From assembly GCA_963576475.1 (NCBI GenBank), contig OY754981.1, forward strand, positions 17,884,570-17,948,569: DNA of 64,000 bases, in the 5' to 3' direction. A program made the position numbers and the translations under genes. Below the pieces are notes generated by a model. The model made no database searches. It was not told where the DNA came from and was given only the letters and a program-made list of their open reading frames with translations. Shown one piece after another: positions 50,701 through 59,700 of this stretch. The stretch is from Molanna angustata. Lineage: Eukaryota > Arthropoda > Insecta > Trichoptera > Molannidae. Within the stretch, counting starts at the first letter, position 1, and each line of letters begins with the position of its first letter.

Positions 50701-53700
50701 ATTCTCGTGGTTTTCCATTTCTCTCTCTCCACCCCGTTCATGTACTGACTTGATACACTTAATTAATTTTTTTTTAGTTGTTTGAAATATAATTTTCTAC
50801 TCGATATTTTTCTTAACTGTGTGCAACCTCACAATAATTGACATGACGTTGCTGATCCCTGATTGTCTCATGCAAACTACTGGTTAGTTGGTGGCTGTGG
50901 TTCGATTCCCGTCACAAGGCGAAGCCCCAGGCTTCGCCCCACGGATTCACACCGTAGCAATTGGCTAGGTATACATCCGTATACCTAGGGTATACAAGGG
51001 CCTTAACTGTTGGAGATTAAACACACATGATAGAATAATGAGTAATTCAGTTATGAATTAACTAACACACGAGTATTGTAAATTGTAAATACTTACAAAC
51101 TTTTTGCTTGTAGTGATCACAAATTACATAACATCGCGCCATGTCACTCGGCAGAGAGAACCGAACGTCACATTTTTCTATCCTGGCACGAGTCCCTCGC
51201 CTCGTCCACATTCATGCATAGTCTCATACATTTTCGTCTGTTGTTCACGCTTCTAAATTTTCCGTCTTTCAGAATATCGTTCACATGGTCGTGCTATCCC
51301 TTTCTTGAGCGTCCACAAGCTCTCATTCCATTCCTGTCCGCGCTGTATATTTTCTTCGTCAAGCGTTCCTCATTCATTCTCCCCATGTGGCCAAACCATC
51401 TCAATGTGTTCACTTTCATTCTAATAATGACATCTTACATATTTTTACCCTGTCATACATCGTTCTAATACAAATACTGCATTTATTCTGCTTTCGTGCG
51501 ACGTGCCATCGATGTGTGCTTCTGCCATGTCCAAGATTCAGTTGCATACGTCAATTTTGGCACTTCGAAAGTGTTATGAATGGCAACTTTGTCTTCCTTT
51601 AATATGTTGCGATCATTCATAACTGGTCTATGTACTCCTTTCACTGTTTCCTGCCATAACTCTTCTATCGAACTCCTTATCGAACCGTCCATTCATTTGA
51701 AACATTTCCAGGTTGACATACTCATCGACTTTTCGATGAGTATGTGTAACTCCTGTATATATTGTTTATTATTGTAAATTGGCTTCTAAGCCATATAGAC
51801 AAATAAATAAATAAATCCTTTAAATATTGTCTCAGTAAAATACGCTATAAAATATTCACGTTCATGACTTTTTACAAAGTAAGTATGGATGAAGACAAAT
51901 TAAATATTCTGGTCAAATCAAGGATGTTTTTATTGTCAGATCAAATAAACAAGTGTCAAATAGACTACTAATAAGGAGCAATTGAGTCAAATCTAAACGG
52001 AACTATCGAAAGTGGCAAAGTCATCACAGACTGAGAATATTTTCATTGTCATTCTATGTGACCGCCAGGTTTAGGTACTGCAGATTTACAGACCACAAAA
52101 TACGTGGTTGATATAAATCTTATTCAGCCATATCCCGTATTTTGCAAACTGTAGCCATGACCGTAACCGCTATGGTTCGGTAGTGAACTGTAGCTACGCA
52201 ATTAAATTTTGTTGGTTTTATAGTCGTTTGCTATAATTTATCAACATGTCACTGAGTCATTGTCTGTATTAAAATAGTCCAATTGAGACGTTTGAATAAA
52301 TGTAAGAAAAATATTGGGGCGAGCAGGAGACAAGTTTTTTTATTTTGTTTTTTTTTTTTAACATGTCTACGTAGGGGACACCAGCTATTAGGATTTGGGT
52401 CCATTTTGCTCTTCCGAAGAAGCGCACTACGTATCGTTGGGAGGGGTTTGCAGTCTAGAAAAGAGTTTATTGATTCGGATTTTAAAAAGACCCGGGTTGT
52501 ACGAAGATGGAAACACAGAATTCGGAAGATCGTTCCACAGTCGGGCTGCTGTATTAATAAAGGAGTTCGAGAAGCGACTTGTTCGTATATGTTGAAGGTC
52601 CACTGTGAATGGGTGCTGCGATTGAGTAAAGCGAGTGACTCTGTTGCGAGTGGGTGGAGGAGAACCAAAGATGCAAGTTCTTCTGAGCAATTCCCGTGGT
52701 AGTATCTATAAAATAAACTTAAAATACCGACTTTACGTCTGTGTTCTAGTGATTGCAATCCATCAGTCAGTGATGGATCATCAATCAGACGTATAGCACG
52801 CCTTTGGACAGCGTCGAGGGTATTCAGTAGGTATTGGGGGGTGCCACTCCAGAGGTGACTGCCATATTCAATAATTGGACGTATTTGCGCTTTGTAGAGT
52901 ATACACATCTGGGACTTAGTAAAATATCTACGCGCTCTATATAGTACGCTCAATTTTTTGGAGGCGAGTTTCACCTTATCTTCGACGGAACCCCTGTAGT
53001 GTAATTGTTTGATCCCCCCCCAGGCCGAAAAGTTTCAAGATGTTCTGGGAAAGAAATAAATGTAGGGTAGATACCTATAGATATAAAGAACATACACTTT
53101 GGTTGGGTTGTTTCAAAAAAAGTATCTGTAATAGTATAGTTAAAATGCTTTGATTTCATAAATTTGTTCATAATTGTGTCGTTTGACGGTATTAGATTTC
53201 AACGAAACAACCAAAATATTGTTCTTCCCCCACCACCACCCGTTCTGCTTATAGGGACTATATAATAACGGCCCCTTACAAAACTCTGAAAGAACACATA
53301 AAGAACATATATACGAAGAGTCCGGAGAACTCTAAAACCTTGCAGACACTGCACTTAATGTGCCAACGAGAGCTAATCATGTGGAAACAACTGGATCACC
53401 AGTCAGTGATAGTGAAGATAAGAGTGCACCGATTTTAAGACAGAAAGTCTTGAAATCCCTTAAGTTGAAAACCAACAGTATTGAACAATTTTATGAAATC
53501 TAAATATTTTAACTATACTATTACTGATAATTTTGTTCGAGAAACACAGCCTTAATAGAAAACACGAGACTAAAACTTACAATACATACATGGTTACAGA
53601 ATAAAGGGATCAACTATTGCCAGCAAATTCTCAATTCATATAACAACATACCCGACAAAACCACTAACATAGGATTAACATTATGGACTATGAGCTACAC

Positions 53701-56700
53701 AGTATAAAACATTATGTAACTATTTTACACTAGAGTCTACAATCCGCATTTACCATTCTGCATTCTGTTTCCGGTTGGCTCTCTGATTGGTCGAGATCTC
53801 GTAGTATTTAGTCAAATGAGCTGTGAAATTTTATATTAAATGCGAAAATCTAAAAGAATATTTAAATTTAATTTATAATTCAATTTATAAAGCAACTCGC
53901 TCACGCGAGTCGCTATTATTATTATAAACAAACTTAAACCTAACCTAAGAATGCAGAAAAGAAGAGCTGGTACTAGACGCTACTCTATTTTACCACCTCG
54001 GAACAGGCCTGGCCTAGAGATGTGGTACAAACCAACCCAATTTATTAAATCTGTTAAATTGATTAATTATAATAATGTAATGTTTGGTATTTGTAATAAA
54101 AAAAATATTGCACCGACGTATAATATATGTTATTTAAGTGTAAATAGGTCAATTATACACACAAGAATCTCTTTCATGATGTCGTAAGTTGATAACCTTC
54201 AAACTGATAAAATTCCCAGAACCTTTGTGGTGTACCCATAAGTATGTACCATATTGATAACTAATAATATAGGAACAACCGAGATAATTTCTGCGCAATG
54301 CATAATTTGTTAAATAGGTTATGGACATCAACAAGTTATCAGAAGGTACCTACCAAGTAATGGATTCTTAAATAACCAATATGATTCAACGTTTATTATG
54401 AATGGGATACTGATGAAATAACCTACTTTTTGAACACACGCAAACCAGGAGATAAAACTTTATAATTAGGTACATTTGTGTCCGCAGCGAATAACATATT
54501 AATAAAATTCAAGTTATAGAAATACGGACTCCAAAAAAAGAATTATTAATTAAAAATTAGCATGTCAAATAATTCGGAATTGAGATTAGAAAAAATAATA
54601 TTGATTTATGGAACTAATGAATTGGATAATTATTGGTGAACGCTGCGTAAGCTCATAAGTAATCACTTATACCAAATAGTACCAACGTTAGTGTCAGATT
54701 TCCAAATTTCTACAAACAAAATAATAGATTCTTATACTCGTAATACCTAAATAATAATAAATATAACCTGTTAATATAAATAATCGGTTAAAATATTTTA
54801 ATAAGGGTTTTAAATACAGATCAAATCCTCACAATAATATTTTTGTGAGTAATACATATATACGGATTTTTTGGCCAAGTATCAATCAAAAACGAGAATG
54901 ACTTAAACGATTAATACTTTGCACATTATTGTTTTATTCACAACTTTTTCTACAAATAAAAAAATCAACCTTTGAATGTATGATTGTGTTATTTTTCGAC
55001 AATATTCGTAGATTTTTTTTTCAACGAATGAAATGTCAAATAATGTCCTTTTTCGTAAGCAAATATTTGTTTATGTAAATATCAAAAACACGTATTTATC
55101 CGAATAAAATATATTTTCACGTATAACTTAGAGTTTGAGTGAAAAACATGGTGAATATTTCGTTTAATTTTAATGTTTTGCCTAATTTAAGTATTTTCTG
55201 TGTAAATGCCGCCATTTTTCATACACATTTTGACTAGAGTCTACAATCCGCATTTACCATTCTGTATTATGTTTCCGGTTGGCTCTCTGATTGGTCGAGA
55301 TCTCGTAGTATTAATTCAAATGAGCTGTGAAATTTTATATTAAATGCGAAAATTTAAAAGAATATTTAAATTTCATTTATAATAATTTATAATTCAATTT
55401 ATAAAGCAACTCGCTCACGCGAGTCGCTATTATTATTATAAACAAACTTAAACCTAACCTAAGAATGCAGAAAAGAAGAGCTGGTACTAGACGCTACTCA
55501 CATTTTGTTGATTTTTGTGGTTGTGGTTACTATCAAATTCTCATTATCATATATAATCTATGTTCTCATAATAATATTTAAGTGTTTAGTGTAATATGTA
55601 TGTAGCTATGTAAATATGTAAGTACATATATGGATATATATTTTTTCTTTGTTCGTGTTCGTGTCACTGTCGAGAACAGTGGAAGGTTTCATGTTTTTGA
55701 TTAAGTACCTAATTAATTTATGAAATATCTAGATTTTAGTTTATTTATCTCGCATAGGATTTTTTTGAAAATGGGTTGGATTTTTGGATTGTTTTGGAAT
55801 TCATTCAAGAACACTTGCTTCCGATGAAGATTTACAAAAAAGAGTGGGTTGTGTCCAACACTAAACTCTTTCCAGCACTTAAATGCTCATGGTCCAATAT
55901 TTCTGATATTTTTATACATACTTGCTTCCAATGAAATTATATAAAAGAAACAAATGCGTTGTAGCCAACACTACACTCCTTTATTATGCTTACAGTCAAT
56001 CTCACGTTAAACCACTTCTCAAAGTGAATTAATTGAGAAGGGACGAATAAGGCTGATTTTTATCTTTGTTATGTTTGTTAATTTTTATTTATTGTATTGG
56101 ATATTTTTTTACTTATTCTGAATTTGTATCATAACAAATAAAATACAGAAACGATTTTCTTGAAGAGTTAGCTGATTGCTTCACAATTTAAATTCTATGT
56201 TTATGGTTTATATGTACATACCTATGTAGACAATTTTATATTCAGCAACGAAGTAGCCAAATTTATTTTAAAAAGATGACAAATAAATTATTATGTAAAT
56301 TGGTTGCAATTTTACATCCGATATTCAATAATAGATACGAATAATTTATTTATTTAAATCCTGTCAATATATATTAAATTAAGTAGGTACCTATATTTAT
56401 TCACAATATAAATTTAATCATAAGTTGTCATAATAAGTATGAAAATTATTATAAAACTATGAATATTTACATAAATATTCAATATTGAGGAAGAATAACA
56501 TACAAGCGCATACACATTGACTTTAAATTGACCGGAAGTGAACAAATTATGTTACATTTAATAAATGTAATATAAATAATTGCTGGTTCCTGTATAAAAT
56601 ATACCTGATACTTGTATTACATATTACATCATATCACTTTAATTGATATTTATCATTGCTTTGATTATGCAGTTATTTGATTGTATTTACCTAATAGGTG

Positions 56701-59700
56701 GGTTGGTAGCCTAACTATTCAAAATATATTGAAAAAATATTAACTTTAGTAGGTACCTACTACTTATTTATTATATTGAGATATTATTGAAATAATAGTA
56801 TGAAATTATGCAGTAATACTATTTAAAATATTATTTTCATTATAAAAATCTAATATAATTCACTAATTGTACATTTTAATCAAAATTATTGTATCTTAAG
56901 TAATAAATTATAAATTTCTTTCTTTTTCTAGATACCTAAACATACTACCAGGATCAATAATACCTTCCCCGTAAGATTTATGAATCAGAAATCTTAAATC
57001 GTTAGATCTATGAATCAAATGAACCATAAATCTAACGGGGAAGGCTTAATCATAGATTTTCATATAATATACTAGATGTCGATTTTTTCCGCGGGACTTT
57101 TGACAACAAGGTGGGCAGAAAACCTCGTTTTTGTATAGAGAATAACGACTATTGTGAATTTTTTTCGGATTTATTTGTCGAAAAAACACTTGGTTCATTA
57201 AGATTTAGTTTAGAGAATAGTTATCTAGGGTGTGTTGAAATGTATGGAAAACTGCAATATGTTGCCAACCAAGATGTCAAACGCGCGATATACCATGACT
57301 CACTCATTGCACGGAGTAGGTGCTCCATCTAGTATATTATTTGGAAATCTTTGGGTTTCATCAATAAACTATGATTAATTTATAATAAAACATAGATTTT
57401 GTACCTACGTTACATGTAGGTAAGTACGCACATATAAAAGTATTTACGTTGTTTTACGGATTATTTCGTATATTACTACAAGTGAGTAATAAAATAACAT
57501 GACAAGTAGTATTGTATTACTATTCGGGCAACTAACAAGTTAGTACCTATTATGTCAGATATGAATATTTAACACGCAATAACATGCGTAAGGAAATGTT
57601 GCAATTATCTATATAATACAAAACTACTGTAAAACAAAAAAACTACTGTAGTGCCTTTCGCAATTCAAGGCAAAAATATGCCAAATACGTTAAATATTAA
57701 AATCCACCGGCAGGATTGTGATGCATTTGGTTCTTGTTCAAAACCTCAGTGTACCACACTAAATGTGAGCAAGAATGTCAAATATCTGGGTGTCATAGTT
57801 GAATCTGAAATGAAATTGAAGGACCATATATGTAAGACAGGAGAAAGATTGCATAAAATATTTTATGTTTTTTACCATATAAGAAATTTTCTGGATATTG
57901 AAATGCTTAGAATGACATATTATGCATTGGCTCAGTCTGTGATGCAATATGGAATAATTGGATGGGGAGGGTCGTATCCTGCTCACTTGAATCTATTATA
58001 TACCATACAAAGAAAGATTATTAAAATTATTTTAGTAAAGCCAAGCGATTTTCCCACTGAAGAGTTATTTTCTCAATTTAAAGTTAAAAAATTAAATGTG
58101 TTATATAAAATAAATGCAATTAAACAAATATGTAAAGAATATTTCACTATAAACCAAATTCACCCTATAGACAATCTAAGAATTGGTCCTCGTACAAGTG
58201 GAATGATAAAGATCCCAAAGAAAAATACATCTTTTGGCCAAAATCATTATTCATATTATGGGGTGAAGTGGTTTAATGATTTACCAGTGGATATGAGAAT
58301 AGTGGCGCAAAATAATTTTGGTGGGTTCTTGGTATTGCTGAAAGACTTTTTGAAGTAACATTTTTCTTGTGTATTCATTGTGTATTATTTATTTTCAATT
58401 TGTGTATTTTTATTTATTCTACAGACCAATTTTGTATTTTTTTTTCTCTCTCTTTATATATAATATTATGTATGTTTGTATCTAAATATGTATGTTATTG
58501 TAAATAGATTAGTGCCTAGATTAAGATGTATGTATATAATTAGAATTATTAAAAATATCCTTAATTCAGCATTTTTAAAATTATTTCATAAAAAAGTATA
58601 TGTCGTAGAAAAAGAAATCTTTGATGTGCATTAAGAGTGCATACAATTAAAGTGAATTTTGCTGATAGTTTTGTCATTTCAAGACAGGTTTTTTCAAAAA
58701 TGCCAAAAATTATTAAATTTTGAGATTCCGATAATCTAAATCGCGGATAAACCCTTTTTAACGCACGCGATAGCTATCCTTACTAACACGGTACTAAATT
58801 GTATATTAGGCAGTTTAAATAATATATCATGTTCCAGTCACTAAATTTATTTAAAATTATATGTCCTGATAAATACTTTTACGTCATACCAGAAATAATT
58901 ATTACAGAACACACACAAAAAAACTACGAATTATTTCATATTACCCATAATTTAATGTAACTATTATAATTTTTATCAAAATTATTATTTCACGTGATAC
59001 ATGACCATGTAGTACATTATATCATAATTACATTATTATACATTTTAGAGATTTTTTGCATTAAATGTATAAATATAAATTATGAGATAGCTGTACAGTT
59101 GAAAAAAAAGCTACCTAATATGTATTTAAATGTGGTCACATTGAAACAATGAAGAATAAATGAATGTCAAAAGGAGTTACAATGAAAAGGAAAAAACACG
59201 AAAATCGAGTAGGTACCTATACATATAAGATATTACAATTATTAAAACTTAATTATTAGTCATTATCAAAACTAAATATCTAGGTTTTTCATACTTGAAT
59301 TTTTCACATTAATAATAGCTATGCAATGGTTTTTTTCTCCAGTCCCTTACACCTTTGCAAAATGTAGAGTATCAATTTTATTTATTTATTATTATCAATT
59401 TTATTTATTTATATTTCTTGTCGGGCAACTAACAGGTAGGTACTATGTCAAATATTAATTTAACACGCACCCAATAACAAGTTGCCACATTCTGGAGACT
59501 TACAATATTAATCGTCTCACAGATCCAGACTGAAAACACAATTAAAAACTGTGTCTCCACCGGGAATCGAACCCGGGACCTTTGGATCAGCAGTCAGATA
59601 CCTAACCAACTGAGCCATTAAGGCCGACAATTTCTTCCCTTACACCTTTGAAAAATGTATCAACTCATCATTTTTTATACAAAAAATATGAATTACAATA

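Noticed and set aside
53728..55499. LTR retrotransposon
   Set aside because: The direct repeats are LTR-sized, but the left copy lacks a TG start, and no primer-binding site, gag or pol is visible between them. Kept only as a direct repeat.
59553..59628. Possible tRNA gene with GCT anticodon on the minus strand
   Set aside because: T arm and promoter boxes are good, but the anticodon stem has two mismatches and the acceptor stem three, and a repeated body follows.
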